From assembly GCF_900109285.1 (NCBI RefSeq), contig NZ_FNZQ01000007.1, positions 115,084 through 179,083 on the forward strand: a DNA stretch of 64,000 nucleotides. Reading direction: 5' to 3'. The DNA is from Jannaschia helgolandensis. GTDB lineage: Bacteria > Pseudomonadota > Alphaproteobacteria > Rhodobacterales > Rhodobacteraceae. This document shows, piece after piece, positions 11,939-21,630 of the stretch. The number at the start of each line of letters is the position of its first letter. Positions within the stretch are counted from its first letter, which is position 1. The notes under the pieces are model-generated. The model searched no databases and was not told the origin of the DNA. It was given only the letters and a program-made list of their open reading frames with translations. The position numbers and the translations under genes were made by a program.

Positions 11939-12738
11939 TTCGACCCTGCCGTCAGATAGTCATCGACCTCGCCCGACCCGATGCCGCCCAGACGGGTGAA
12001 ATCGCCCGCGCCGAACATATCCTGCGCGGCGTCGCGGATCACCTGGTGGGTGGCACGGGCCAGTGCCGACCCGAGCGAGATGCGGGCGACCCCGGCGGCG
12101 GCGAATTCGTCACGGCTGGTCTGCGTCCACGGCCCGGCGGCCAGCGCGTTGACCGGGGCGGTGACCGACGCGCAAAGGCGTGTCAGACCTTCGATGGTTT
12201 CGGGCATCGGGCAATACAGAACGTCTGCGCCCACGGCTTCGAACGCCTGCAACCGGCGGATCGCTTCGTCCAGATCATAGGTGCCGTGCATGACGCCGTC
12301 GGCGCGCGCGCAGAAGACGAAGTCGTGGTTGGCCCGGCGCGCGGCCTTCACGGCGGCATCCATGCGCGCGACCGACAGATCGAAGTCATAGGGCGCGCCG
12401 TTCGGGGTCACGTCCTCGATGCAGCATCCGGCCAGACCGGCAAGCGCGGCCAGTTCGACGGTTTCCGCACAATCGGCGGGGTCGGGGCCATACCCGTCCT
12501 CCAGATCGGCAGAGACCGGGACCGACAGGTGATCGGCCAGATCCCTGGCATGGGCGATGGCGTCGGTCCGCCCCACTTGACCGCCGTCGGGCAAACCGCG
12601 GGTGAAGGCGTATCCGGCGGATGACGTGGCGATGGCCCTGGCACCTAGGGCCACCAGCATGCGGGCCGATCCGACGTCCCAGGCATTGCCGAGGATGAAG
12701 GGATTGCCGGGTTGGTGCAGGGCGCGGAAGTCGGTCAT
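11935..12738 (-). CDS. Isocitrate lyase/PEP mutase family protein
   Basis: This 267-aa TIM-barrel protein belongs to the ICL/PEP-mutase superfamily: GNAWDVGSARMLVALGARAI at the N-terminus, metal-site aspartates in PVSADLEDGYG, and GCCIEDVTPNG. It lacks the KKCGH cysteine motif of true isocitrate or methylisocitrate lyases, so a C-C lyase acting on an oxalo-acid or a phosphonate-type enzyme are both possible. The ATG at 12738 has an AAGGAGAT ribosome site; an upstream in-frame start would add 48 unlikely residues. It is the promoter-proximal gene of a coupled pair with the decarboxylase. Confidence 0.85.
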   Translation of the reverse strand: MTDFRALHQPGNPFILGNAWDVGSARMLVALGARAIATSSAGYAFTRGLPDGGQVGRTDAIAHARDLADHLSVPVSADLEDGYGPDPADCAETVELAALAGLAGCCIEDVTPNGAPYDFDLSVARMDAAVKAARRANHDFVFCARADGVMHGTYDLDEAIRRLQAFEAVGADVLYCPMPETIEGLTRLCASVTAPVNALAAGPWTQTSRDEFAAAGVARISLGSALARATHQVIRDAAQDMFGAGDFTRLGGIGSGEVDDYLTAGSK

Positions 12739-13066
12739 CGGGGCATCTCCTTGGCGAAGGTCAGAAGCGGGCCCGACGCTGCATATCGCGTACGAGCCTG
12801 CCGTGGCCGTTGGGGCGGTGCAGCCTTGGAGCTGGAAAGACGCCACTGTCGGCACCGGACACCGGCGGCACGCCCATGTCAAACCGTTGATCGGTGGCCA
12901 TGCCGCGGCGCTTGGCAGGGCGGCATCGCCATGTTAGGCGCAGGCTATGGGCACGTGCATCTGCATCATCTGCATTTCGACCGCCCGCTGACAGGATCGG
13001 CGGGCGCTGGTTGCCCGTTTCCCATCCGGCATCCATCCCCGCCATAAAACGACAGGAAACGCCCGG
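12739..13066. other. Intergenic divergent promoter region, no gene seen
   Basis: About 330 bp separate the minus-strand PEP-mutase-like gene from cysS. Short open frames here show no family features. The segment should hold the two divergent promoters; a CATCTGCAT-type repeat near 12958-12977 is the only notable pattern. No clear operator or terminator was identified. Confidence 0.5.
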
Positions 13067-14434
13067 ATGACCGCGCCGAATGCTATCCCGATGCTCCGAC
13101 TTCGCAACTCGCTGACCCGCAGGGTCGAGGAGTTCGCGCCGCTGGATGCGTCCAATGTGCGCCTCTACCTGTGCGGACCGACCGTCTACGACCGCGCCCA
13201 TCTGGGCAATGCGCGCAACGTGATCCTGTTCGATCTGCTGTTCCGCCTGCTGCGTCACGATTATGGCGTGGACGCCGTGACCTATGTGCGCAACTTCACC
13301 GATATCGACGACAAGATCATCGCGCGGGCGGCTGATACCGGCCGGGAGGTCGAGGATATCACCGCCGAGACGACGCAGTGGTATCTGGACGACATGGCCG
13401 CGCTGGGCACGCTGGAGCCGACGCATATGCCGCGCGCGACGGACTACATCGAACAGATGGTCGAAATGATCGAGGGGCTGATTGCGTCCGGTCACGCCTA
13501 TGTCGCCGACGGGCATGTGCTGTTTTCGGTCGGGTCGTTCGACGGCTATGGTGTCCTGTCGGGCCGGACCGTGGACGACATGATCGCGGGCGCGCGGGTC
13601 GAGGTCGCGTCCTATAAACGCGACCCGATGGATTTCGTGTTGTGGAAGCCGTCGTCGGAAGAAGAACCGGGCTGGGAGACGTCGCTGGGCTACGGCCGCC
13701 CCGGCTGGCATATCGAATGTTCCGCCATGGCCAAGGCGCTTCTGGGCACATCGTTCGACATTCACGGGGGCGGCAACGATCTGCTGTTTCCGCATCATGA
13801 GAACGAGCGGGCGCAAAGCTGCTGCGCCGACCCGGACGGCGATTTCGCGCGGTACTGGCTGCACAATGAAATGCTCCTGGTCGAGGGCCGCAAGATGTCC
13901 AAGTCGCTGGGCAACTTCTTCACCGTCCGCGACCTGCTTGACCGTGGCGTGCCGGGCGAAGTGATCCGCTTCGTGTTCCTGTCGACGCATTATTCCAAGC
14001 CGATGGACTGGACCGAGGCCAAGGCGCTGGAGGCCGAAGGCACATTGCGCAAATGGCGCGCCATGGCCGGGGATGGCGGAACCGTGGATGACGCCGTGCT
14101 GAGCGCGTTGCGCGATGACCTGAACGCGCCCGGCGCGATTGCGGAGCTGCACCGTCTGGCCAAGGCCGGAGACGGCGCGGGGCTGAAGGCATCGGCCGGG
14201 CTGCTGGGATTGCTGGAGGACGCGATGGGCGATTGGATCGACGGGGGCAACGACGAGGTGGTGGAAGCGGTTCTGGCGGCCCGGATCGCCGCACGGGCCG
14301 ACAGGGACTGGGCGCGCGCCGACGCGCTGCGCGATGCGCTGGTGGCGGCGGGCGTCGTGGTGACGGACGGGCTGGGCAGGGGCTGGGAGGCCGGGCCGGG
14401 GTTCGATCCGTCGAAGCTGGAGGGTCTATTGTGA
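13067..14434 (+). CDS. cysS: Cysteinyl-tRNA synthetase
   Basis: CysRS charges tRNA-Cys. The 455-aa class I synthetase shows the HIGH-type motif ([10 protein letters not shown]), the zinc-binding cysteine in [10 protein letters not shown], the [10 protein letters not shown] zinc/active-site segment and the KMSKS loop ([10 protein letters not shown]), followed by the helical DALR-like tail. The length and N-terminus ([14 protein letters not shown]) fit the family. cimA follows 67 bp downstream on the same strand. Confidence 0.97.
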   Translation: MTAPNAIPMLRLRNSLTRRVEEFAPLDASNVRLYLCGPTVYDRAHLGNARNVILFDLLFRLLRHDYGVDAVTYVRNFTDIDDKIIARAADTGREVEDITAETTQWYLDDMAALGTLEPTHMPRATDYIEQMVEMIEGLIASGHAYVADGHVLFSVGSFDGYGVLSGRTVDDMIAGARVEVASYKRDPMDFVLWKPSSEEEPGWETSLGYGRPGWHIECSAMAKALLGTSFDIHGGGNDLLFPHHENERAQSCCADPDGDFARYWLHNEMLLVEGRKMSKSLGNFFTVRDLLDRGVPGEVIRFVFLSTHYSKPMDWTEAKALEAEGTLRKWRAMAGDGGTVDDAVLSALRDDLNAPGAIAELHRLAKAGDGAGLKASAGLLGLLEDAMGDWIDGGNDEVVEAVLAARIAARADRDWARADALRDALVAAGVVVTDGLGRGWEAGPGFDPSKLEGLL

Positions 14435-14501
14435 TCACAATTGCGTCCGACGTGGATCACCCGTGGATCACCCGTTCCGAATACATGGATCGGAGGACGC
14501 G

Positions 14502-16097
14502 ATGACCGAACGTCTCTACCTCTATGACACCACCCTGCGCGACGGTCAGCAGACGCAGGGCGTGCAGTTCTCGGCCAGCGAAAAGCGCGAGATCGCCGCG
14601 ATGCTGGACGGTCTGGGTGTGGATTACGTCGAAGGCGGCTGGCCCGGCGCGAACCCGACCGACAGCGATTTTTTCGACGACGCGCCGAAGCTGCGCGCCA
14701 CTTTGACGGCCTTCGGAATGACCAAGCGCGTCGGACGCTCGGCAGAGAACGACGACGTGCTGGCCGCCGTGCTGAACGCCGGAACCTCCGCCGTCTGTCT
14801 GGTCGGCAAGACCCACCCGTTCCACGTCACGACCGCGCTGGGCGTAACACTTGAGGAAAACCGCCTGGCCATCGCCGAGTCGGTGGCGCACCTGGTGGCG
14901 TCGGGCCGTGAGGCGTTGTTCGATTGCGAGCATTTCTTCGATGGCTACGAGGATGACCCGAAATATGCGGTATCCTGCGCCAGGGCGGCTCTGGACGCGG
15001 GGGCGCGATGGGTCGTGCTGTGCGATACGAATGGCGGCACCATGCCCGCGCGCATCGCCGAAGTGGTGCAGGCCGTGATCGCGGCGGGCCTTCCGGGCGA
15101 CCGTCTGGGCATTCATACGCACAACGATACCGAACAGGCCATTGCCGGATCGCTGGCCGCGATCGAGGCCGGGGCGCGACAGGTGCAGGGTACGCTGAAC
15201 GGGTTGGGCGAGCGCTGTGGCAATGCCAACCTGACGTCGCTGATTCCGACACTTCTGTTGAAAGAGCCATTTGCCAGCCGCTTCGAGACGGGCGTGTCCC
15301 GCAAGGCGCTGCCGGGACTGATGAAGGTGTCGCGGCGGCTGGATGACATCCTGAACCGGGTGCCACGGCGCGAGGCGGCCTATGTCGGTGCTTCGGCTTT
15401 CGCGCATAAGGCGGGCCTGCATGCCAGCGCGATCCTGAAGGATCCGACGACCTACGAACACGTGCCGCCCGAAACGGTCGGAAACGCGCGGATCGTGCCG
15501 ATGTCCAATCAGGCCGGGCTGTCGAACCTGCGCAAGCGGCTGGCAGATCTGGGGTTGGACGGCACAGCTGACCAGTTGCGGCGCATTCTGGAGGTCGTGA
15601 AGGAGCGGGAGGATGCGGGCTATGCCTATGACGTGGCGCCCGCCAGTTTCGAGCTGATCGCACGGGCCGAACTGGGCCAGTTACGCGAATTGTTCGAGGT
15701 GAAGCGCTACCGCGTCACGGTTGAACGGCGCAAGAACAAGCGCGACCAGATGGTCACCCTGTCCGAAGCGGTGGTGGTGGTTAAGGTCGACGGCGAAAAG
15801 CGGCTTTCGGTGTCGGAGTCGATGGATGAGACGGGCAATGATCGCGGTCCGGTCAACGCGCTGTCGAAAGCCCTGGCCAAGGACCTCGGGTCGCTGTCGG
15901 GTCACATTGAAGACATGCGGCTGAAAGATTTCCGCGTTCGTATCATGCAGGGCGGGACCGAGGCCGTGACCCGCGTCATCATCGACCACGAAGACGATGC
16001 CGGGCGGCGCTGGTCCACGGTCGGCGTCTCAGCCAACATAGTCGACGCCAGTTTCGAAGCGTTGCTGGACGCGGTGCGCTGGAAGCTTTTGCAGTGA
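14502..16097 (+). CDS. cimA: (R)-citramalate synthase
   Basis: This enzyme condenses pyruvate and acetyl-CoA to citramalate, giving a threonine-independent route to 2-oxobutyrate for isoleucine. The 531-aa protein has the HMGL-like TIM barrel with YDTTLRDGQQTQG at the start and metal-binding IHTHNDTEQA. A C-terminal LeuA allosteric domain follows (RVRIMQGG region). Overall length and motifs match CimA rather than LeuA or homocitrate synthase. ATG at 14502 has a CGGAGG ribosome site; an in-frame ATG 39 bp upstream lacks one. An 11-bp tandem duplication (CGTGGATCACC, 14451-14472) lies in the leader. The stop overlaps the next start (TGATG). Confidence 0.92.
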   Translation: MTERLYLYDTTLRDGQQTQGVQFSASEKREIAAMLDGLGVDYVEGGWPGANPTDSDFFDDAPKLRATLTAFGMTKRVGRSAENDDVLAAVLNAGTSAVCLVGKTHPFHVTTALGVTLEENRLAIAESVAHLVASGREALFDCEHFFDGYEDDPKYAVSCARAALDAGARWVVLCDTNGGTMPARIAEVVQAVIAAGLPGDRLGIHTHNDTEQAIAGSLAAIEAGARQVQGTLNGLGERCGNANLTSLIPTLLLKEPFASRFETGVSRKALPGLMKVSRRLDDILNRVPRREAAYVGASAFAHKAGLHASAILKDPTTYEHVPPETVGNARIVPMSNQAGLSNLRKRLADLGLDGTADQLRRILEVVKEREDAGYAYDVAPASFELIARAELGQLRELFEVKRYRVTVERRKNKRDQMVTLSEAVVVVKVDGEKRLSVSESMDETGNDRGPVNALSKALAKDLGSLSGHIEDMRLKDFRVRIMQGGTEAVTRVIIDHEDDAGRRWSTVGVSANIVDASFEALLDAVRWKLLQ

Positions 16098-16849
16098 TGA
16101 CCGACGCCGAGGTGTCGGCCTGCGCAGGACTGGTGGCGCGCGGCGACCCGGACCGGTTCCGCGCGGTAATGGCCGCGCCTGTGGACCTGCGTCGGAGGCT
16201 GTTTCCGCTTTATGCGTTCAACCTTGAAGTCGCGCGCGCGCCATGGGTCACGAAAGAGCCGTTGATCGCCGAGATGCGGCTGCAATGGTGGCGCGATGCG
16301 CTGGCCGAGATCGGATCGGACGGCGCGGTCCGGCGACACGAGGTCGTCACCCCGCTGGCCGCCGTTCTGGACGCGCAGGCGACGCGCGATCTGGACGACC
16401 TGATCGAGGCACGGCGGGCTGACATAGAAGGATGGTCCTTTGCGTCGTCAGTGGAACTGACGCGTTATATCGACCGGACGGCGGGAACGTTGCTGTGGAC
16501 AGCGGCGCGACTGGCGGGGGCGTCGGATGCGCCAGCAATCCGTGATGCCGGGCTGGCTCATGGGATTTCGGCGTGGTTGCGCGCCGTGCCCGACCTTGTC
16601 GCCAAGGGACGGCATCCGTTGCCGTCGGGCGAGGCCGAGGCGCATATTGCGGCATTGGCGGAGACGGGGCTGGCTGCACTGGATCGGTTCCGGCAAGCGC
16701 GGCAACCGACGCAGGCGCACCCGGTATTTCTGGTCTTGAGTGACACGCGGGCAGAGTTGCGCGCGTTTGCCGCAAATCCGGGGACGCAGCCACGACTCAA
16801 TCCACTCGTCAGCCGTCTGCGGCTGGGGTGGCGGGCGGTGATGTCCTAG
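16097..16849 (+). CDS. Squalene/phytoene synthase family protein
   Basis: This 250-aa protein falls in the squalene/phytoene synthase superfamily of prenyl condensing enzymes, in the short branch related to mitochondrial NDUFAF6. The N-terminus LFPLYAFNLEVARAP and the helix MRLQWWRDALAEI are characteristic. Canonical DXXXD metal motifs are weak, so a respiratory-complex assembly role is as plausible as prenyl transfer. The ATG overlaps the cimA stop. It converges on the flavin reductase gene with a 4-bp overlap of ends. Confidence 0.8.
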   Translation: MTDAEVSACAGLVARGDPDRFRAVMAAPVDLRRRLFPLYAFNLEVARAPWVTKEPLIAEMRLQWWRDALAEIGSDGAVRRHEVVTPLAAVLDAQATRDLDDLIEARRADIEGWSFASSVELTRYIDRTAGTLLWTAARLAGASDAPAIRDAGLAHGISAWLRAVPDLVAKGRHPLPSGEAEAHIAALAETGLAALDRFRQARQPTQAHPVFLVLSDTRAELRAFAANPGTQPRLNPLVSRLRLGWRAVMS

Positions 16850-17346
16850 GCTTTTTCAGCCCGCAGATAGCTGCGCATTCCATAGATCAGGGGCGCGCCG
16901 TCATCGGACACGCGCACGGCGCGGACGGCACCGATGATGACGTGGTGTGTGCCGACCAGCTCGGCTGACTGAACTTCGCAATCGAAACCCGCCAGCCCGT
17001 CCAGAACCGGCGCGCCCGTCACCATCGTGGTCCAGGTTCCGGTAGCAAACCTGTCGTCGCCCGTGGCCCCCGTGCGCCCGGCAAATACGTCGGCCACGTC
17101 GCTCTGCTCGGATTGCAGGACGCTCACGGCGAAGCAGGCATTCGCAAGGATCGGCTCGGCCGCCGAAGCGCCCTTGTTGATGCAGACCAGCATCGTCGGG
17201 GCTTCTCCATCCGCCGACACGCTTGTCATGGCCGATACCGTGACGCCCGCGCGGCCCGCTGGCCCGTCGGTCGTTACCACGCTGACGGTGGCGGCGGCGC
17301 GGCTCATGGCGTGGATGAAATCGGTGCGGAGCTGGGTGTCGTGCAT
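16846..17346 (-). CDS. Flavin reductase domain protein (HpaC/RutF-like)
   Basis: The 166-aa protein is a short-chain flavin reductase that supplies reduced FMN/FAD to a partner monooxygenase. Family features are the N-terminal AAATVSVVTTDGPAGRAGVT, the flavin-contact stretch APTMLVCINKGASA, and GTHHVIIGAVRAV near the end. No two-component monooxygenase is adjacent, so the partner is unknown. It diverges from the agmatinase gene about 100 bp away. Confidence 0.87.
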   Translation of the reverse strand: MHDTQLRTDFIHAMSRAAATVSVVTTDGPAGRAGVTVSAMTSVSADGEAPTMLVCINKGASAAEPILANACFAVSVLQSEQSDVADVFAGRTGATGDDRFATGTWTTMVTGAPVLDGLAGFDCEVQSAELVGTHHVIIGAVRAVRVSDDGAPLIYGMRSYLRAEKA

Positions 17347-17442
17347 GATCCATGCACCTAACGCACCGGGGCGCGGAGTCGAGAGGGTTTTCCTTGCCGC
17401 ACTCTCGTGGTGTGGTCGTGCCGAACAGAAGGGAGTCGATCA

Positions 17443-18411
17443 ATGGCACTGCAGGACGCGCGCGATCAGGTGGACGGGGCCTTTGCCCGGGACGCTCGCC
17501 GGGGGTTGGCGTTCGAGAACGCCTTCGGCGGCGCAACCTCGGCGTTTCGGCGAACGTATACCAAGGATCTGACAGGATATGATCTGGCGATTACAGGCGT
17601 GCCCTTCGATCAGGCGGTGACCCACCGGCCTGGTACGCGGTTCGGGCCACGCGCGATCCGCGAGGCGAGTGCGCTGCAACCCTTCGATCCGCCATATTAC
17701 TGGGATTATTCGCCACTGGATGAATTCGCCGTGGCGGATTATGGCGACGTGGGCTTCGATTATGCCAAGGTCGCCGACTTTCCAGCCGCCTTGCGCGACC
17801 ATGTGAAAGGCATCCTGGATCAGGGAGCAGGTTGCATCGCGATGGGCGGCGACCATTACATCAGCTTCCCGATCCTGCAGGCGCATGCCGAAAAACACGG
17901 GCCTTTGAGCCTGATCCATTTTGACGCCCATTCCGACACATGGCCCGACGACGACATGAGCCGGATCGACCATGGCACGATGTTCTACAAAGCGGTCAAA
18001 ACCGGCGTGATAGACCCGGCGACCAGCGTTCAGATTGGCATCCGCACCGTGAATCCGAACACGATGGGAGTGACGACCATCGACGCCCGTGCCGTCCATG
18101 AGGCCGCACCCGGAGAGGTTGCGCGCCGCATCAAAGAGGTCGTGGGCGACCGGAGTTGCTATCTCACCTTCGATATCGACTGTCTTGACCCGGCCTTCGC
18201 GCCCGGCACAGGCACGCCGGTCTGGGGCGGGCTGTCGTCGGCGCAGGCCGCGGCGATCCTGCGAGACCTGGCCGGCGTCAACCTGGTCGGGGGCGACGTG
18301 GTCGAAGTCTCCCCGCCCTACGACACGACAGGGGCAACGGCGATCGCGGGCGCACATGTGCTGATGGAATTGGTGTGCCTGTGGGGATGGACACGTCGTC
18401 AGTCGAAGTGA
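17443..18411 (+). CDS. speB: Agmatinase (ureohydrolase)
   Basis: This enzyme hydrolyses agmatine (or a related guanidino compound) to putrescine and urea using two Mn2+ ions. Metal ligands are seen in MGGDHYISF, HFDAHSDTW and TFDIDCLDPAFAPGTGTP, the ureohydrolase signatures in order. At 322 aa it has the family length. The ATG at 17443 has a GAAGGGAG ribosome site and starts the family-like sequence MALQDARDQ; a 12-codon upstream extension is unlikely. Members of this group can act on other guanidino acids, so substrate assignment is tentative. Confidence 0.88.
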   Translation: MALQDARDQVDGAFARDARRGLAFENAFGGATSAFRRTYTKDLTGYDLAITGVPFDQAVTHRPGTRFGPRAIREASALQPFDPPYYWDYSPLDEFAVADYGDVGFDYAKVADFPAALRDHVKGILDQGAGCIAMGGDHYISFPILQAHAEKHGPLSLIHFDAHSDTWPDDDMSRIDHGTMFYKAVKTGVIDPATSVQIGIRTVNPNTMGVTTIDARAVHEAAPGEVARRIKEVVGDRSCYLTFDIDCLDPAFAPGTGTPVWGGLSSAQAAAILRDLAGVNLVGGDVVEVSPPYDTTGATAIAGAHVLMELVCLWGWTRRQSK

Positions 18412-18612
18412 CGCAAAAGACGCAATGCGCTTCTGGGGCGCATGAAACTTTTACGTCACTTCGTAGATGGTTGATATATTTACCTAACACGTAAATTTAT
18501 CGCGGGCAGAAATTTGGCGGATTCCAAGGGTTCCGGTTGCTCGGGACCGCAATCGCGTCTGGCTTTCAAACAGATCCGCTCCCCGGATTTACGCACGGGA
18601 GGCGGGCACCGG

Positions 18613-19089
18613 TCAGGCCCCGAAGTAGTTGGCCGAACCGGCGTAGCTGTCGACGGACACGACGTTCCCGCCGATACTGTAATTCTGGCCGTCGTTGCTG
18701 GTGTAGATGACGTTGCCGGAATCCGGATCGGAGAGCGGATTGTCGAAATTGTAGCCGTCGGGCGCGTCAGATATGGCCGCTTGTTGGGCGTGATAATAGA
18801 CTGCGCCGTTGTTGCCGGGCGCAAGGGACTGTCCATAGGCAACATAATCCGAGGCCGTGCGACCCGAAAAGACCGTCGTGTTGCTTGCGGAGGCAAGTGT
18901 CATGCCACCGAACTGTTCCGAGAATTTGCTTTCATCTTCGAGGGCCGCGCTGACGTCGGTCGAGAGATCTTCGATGCCGCCCGAAACGACGCCCATCACA
19001 GCAAGCCCGAGGCCTACGAGCGCTGCCGTCAGGACAACCCAGTCGACCGTGACCGCGCCGGCTTCGTCATTCAGAAAAGTGGCATTCAT
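18613..19089 (-). CDS. Flp/Fap pilin-like protein with long C-terminal extension
   Basis: This 158-aa protein has a short N-terminus ending in a glutamate (FLNDEAGAVTVDW) followed by one hydrophobic helix (VVLTAALVGLGLAVMGVVSG), the layout of Flp/Tad-type pilins in Rhodobacterales. The rest (about 110 residues) is rich in Ser, Asn, Asp, Gly and Tyr and lacks cysteine, unlike the very short classical Flp pilin. No tad/cpa genes are nearby, so it is an orphan pilin or pseudopilin. ATG at 19089 is preferred over a longer frame because it places the helix correctly; the ribosome site is weak. Confidence 0.7.
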   Translation of the reverse strand: MNATFLNDEAGAVTVDWVVLTAALVGLGLAVMGVVSGGIEDLSTDVSAALEDESKFSEQFGGMTLASASNTTVFSGRTASDYVAYGQSLAPGNNGAVYYHAQQAAISDAPDGYNFDNPLSDPDSGNVIYTSNDGQNYSIGGNVVSVDSYAGSANYFGA

Positions 19090-19300
19090 ATTCTTGTTCC
19101 AAAAATTACTACATTTCACTGTGCCTTGATGGCTACGGGGGCACTGGAACATGAATTTCCGGCATATTTCTGGCGGGATTGGGGAAAAATGTCTGTAAAA
19201 ACATGCATCGGGCGCAACTCTGCGGTTCTGTGGTGACCCACACTGGAACGCGGGGCCGGCTTGCCTTAAGTGAAGATGGAACAACCCTGGGAGACCGCGG

Positions 19301-20254
19301 ATGCGCGACCTGAAGATCCCCGCCGAACGTCACCCCGAAAAGGCCAGGCGGCCGGATAATCCGCAGCCGAAGAAACCGTCCTGGATTCGCGTCAAGGCGC
19401 CCGTTGGCGAAGGTTACAGGCAGACAGCTAAGATCATGCGCGAGCATAAACTGGTGACGGTCTGCGAGGAGGCGGGTTGTCCCAATGTCGGGGAATGCTG
19501 GTCGCAGGGCCATGCGACCATGATGATCATGGGCGAGGTCTGCACCCGTGCCTGCACGTTCTGCAACATCGCAACCGGCAAGCCGCCCGAAGCGCTGGAC
19601 GTGTTCGAGCCGGGGCGCGTTGCGGATGCGGTGCAGAAACTGGGGTTGAACCACGTCGTCGTCACGTCGGTCGACCGGGACGACGTGGACGATGGCGGTG
19701 CGGAGCATTTTGCTCAGACGATCCGCGCGATCCGCAAGCGGGCCCCCGATACGACGATCGAAATCCTGACGCCCGATTTCATCAAATGCGATCCATCGGC
19801 TCTGGAAGTTGTCGTTGCGGCGAAACCGGACGTGTTCAATCATAATCTGGAAACCGTCCCCGGCCTTTACCCCGAGGTGCGTCCCGGCGCGCGGTATTTC
19901 CACTCCCTGCGGCTGCTTCAGCGGGTCAAGGAACTGGACCCGACGATGTTCACCAAGTCCGGTATCATGGTTGGGCTGGGTGAGGATCGACAGTCTGTGT
20001 TGCAGGTCATGGACGATATGCGTGCAGCCGACATCGACTTCCTTACGGTCGGGCAATATCTGCAACCGACACCCAAACATCACGCTGTTGACAGGTTCGT
20101 CACGCCCGAGGAATTCGCGGGCTATGAAAAAGCCGCCTGGGGCAAGGGATTCCTGATGGTTTCGGCAACACCCCTGACGCGCTCCAGCTATCACGCGGGA
20201 GAGGATTTTGCCCGTTTGAGGTCGGCGCGGTTGCAGAAGCTGAGCGGGGGCTGA
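19301..20254 (+). CDS. lipA: Lipoyl synthase
   Basis: LipA is a radical SAM enzyme inserting two sulfurs into octanoyl chains on lipoyl domains. The radical SAM triad [14 protein letters not shown] is present, together with the auxiliary-cluster cysteines in [13 protein letters not shown] and the C-terminal RSSYHAG segment that carries the serine ligand. The length (317 aa) and N-terminus ([20 protein letters not shown]) are typical of alphaproteobacteria. It is divergent from the pilin-like gene across about 210 bp of relatively AT-rich spacer. Confidence 0.97.
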   Translation: MRDLKIPAERHPEKARRPDNPQPKKPSWIRVKAPVGEGYRQTAKIMREHKLVTVCEEAGCPNVGECWSQGHATMMIMGEVCTRACTFCNIATGKPPEALDVFEPGRVADAVQKLGLNHVVVTSVDRDDVDDGGAEHFAQTIRAIRKRAPDTTIEILTPDFIKCDPSALEVVVAAKPDVFNHNLETVPGLYPEVRPGARYFHSLRLLQRVKELDPTMFTKSGIMVGLGEDRQSVLQVMDDMRAADIDFLTVGQYLQPTPKHHAVDRFVTPEEFAGYEKAAWGKGFLMVSATPLTRSSYHAGEDFARLRSARLQKLSGG

Positions 20255-20329
20255 CACGGCAATCCTGCAGGGCGAGCGCCGGGGACGGGCGCGCCGCTGT
20301 TGCCGCTTCCTTCAGCGCTGGAGGAGCGA

Positions 20330-21553
20330 TCAGACGGTCACATTTGGTGCAGCCTGATTCATCGGGCCGGGCCGGCCCATCAGCCAGCCCTGGCCGTAAT
20401 CGGCACCGATCATGCGCAGGCAATCCCATTCCGCGCGCCGTTCGATCCCTTCGGCAGTGACCTTGGCACCGGTTTCCGAGGCGAAGCTGACGAGGGCCCC
20501 GGCCAGGGAGCGGCGGGCGGTGTCGGTATCGATGTCACGCACCAGTGACATGTCCAGTTTCAGAATGTCCGGCCGGAGTTGCAGTATCTGTTGCAGTCCG
20601 GAATAACCCGCGCCGACATCATCGATGGCGATCCACGTTCCCCGCGCGCCGATCGCCTGTACCGCGCGCAGAAGGCGATCGAAATCGTTTGATCGTTCGT
20701 GTTCGGTAATCTCCAGCGTCAGACGGGTGGGGTCGACCCGCGACAGGATCGGCAGCAACGCGCCGCTGGCCACGGTATCCGGGGCGGCGTTTACGGCCAG
20801 TCGTGCATGCGGTGGCAGACCGGGCAGGGCTTTCAGCGCCGCGTCGATGACCTTCAGCTCCAGTTCGGTTTGCAGACCGGCGGTTCGGGCATCGTCGAAC
20901 CATTTGTCGGGGCTGCGATAGGGGTCGCTGCGAAACCGGCAGAGGGATTCGAAGCTGGCCAGACCGCCGTCCGCAAGGCGATAGATCGGCTGAAATAGCA
21001 TGTCGAACGCCGCATCGCGGAGCATGTCGCGGATGATATTGCGGGTGCCTTCAAGTTCGCTTTGTCTGCTGTGGTTCAATCGCACCTGATCGGCGGCAAG
21101 GTCGGCGAAGAGGCGCATGACCTTGATATCCCTGTCATTCAGGCTGGGGTTCGCCACTGGGGAAAGGCAACAGAACATTCCGTAGACGGACCCGTCCGCC
21201 CGGTGGATCGGCAGGCTGACGTGGCTGCCTATCGGGGCCGTGTTCGTGATCGGCAGCGACTGTGCCAGGGGAAAGGCGGCGGTGTCGGGGATCAGCTCCG
21301 GCAGGTCGCCGCGAAGGATATGTTGGCAATATACCTCGTCCAGATTGCGGGAATCGCCCGGTTTGATAAGGTCTTCCAGACCCGGTGCGCTGACATTGCG
21401 AAAAATGGTCTGATCCCCGACGAACTCCGACAGATAGGCGATGGGCATGTCCAGATGTTCCCGCACAGCGGTAAGGGCGCTGTCGATGATGGCTTGATTT
21501 TCTCGGTCTCCGACCGGAAGCGCATCAAGCATGTCTATTTTGTCCTGAAGCAC
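20330..21553 (-). CDS. GAF-EAL cyclic-di-GMP phosphodiesterase
   Basis: The 407-aa soluble protein has an N-terminal GAF sensor (residues about 20-165) and a C-terminal EAL domain (about 180-395) that hydrolyses c-di-GMP. The EAL signature is the variant ESL (ASFESLCRF), which keeps the metal-binding glutamate. Other catalytic residues are visible: the DD pair in AIDDVGAGYSG, the lysine in ILKLDMSL, the glutamate in VTAEGIERR and QGWLMGRP. It is therefore probably active. The GAF core (VYCQHILRGDLPELIPD) resembles those linked to photo- or small-molecule sensing, but the ligand is unknown. Confidence 0.87.
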   Translation of the reverse strand: MLQDKIDMLDALPVGDRENQAIIDSALTAVREHLDMPIAYLSEFVGDQTIFRNVSAPGLEDLIKPGDSRNLDEVYCQHILRGDLPELIPDTAAFPLAQSLPITNTAPIGSHVSLPIHRADGSVYGMFCCLSPVANPSLNDRDIKVMRLFADLAADQVRLNHSRQSELEGTRNIIRDMLRDAAFDMLFQPIYRLADGGLASFESLCRFRSDPYRSPDKWFDDARTAGLQTELELKVIDAALKALPGLPPHARLAVNAAPDTVASGALLPILSRVDPTRLTLEITEHERSNDFDRLLRAVQAIGARGTWIAIDDVGAGYSGLQQILQLRPDILKLDMSLVRDIDTDTARRSLAGALVSFASETGAKVTAEGIERRAEWDCLRMIGADYGQGWLMGRPGPMNQAAPNVTV

Positions 21554-21630
21554 CTTAACCCCAATCCGTAAAATCTCGTCTCCTTTGTGGCATGCCAGCC
21601 ATTAAGGGAGACCGAAGATATTCCCGCGAA

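Noticed and set aside
12761..14152. 463-codon minus-strand open frame over cysS
   Set aside because: Antisense to cysS, which has all class I synthetase motifs; the shadow has none.
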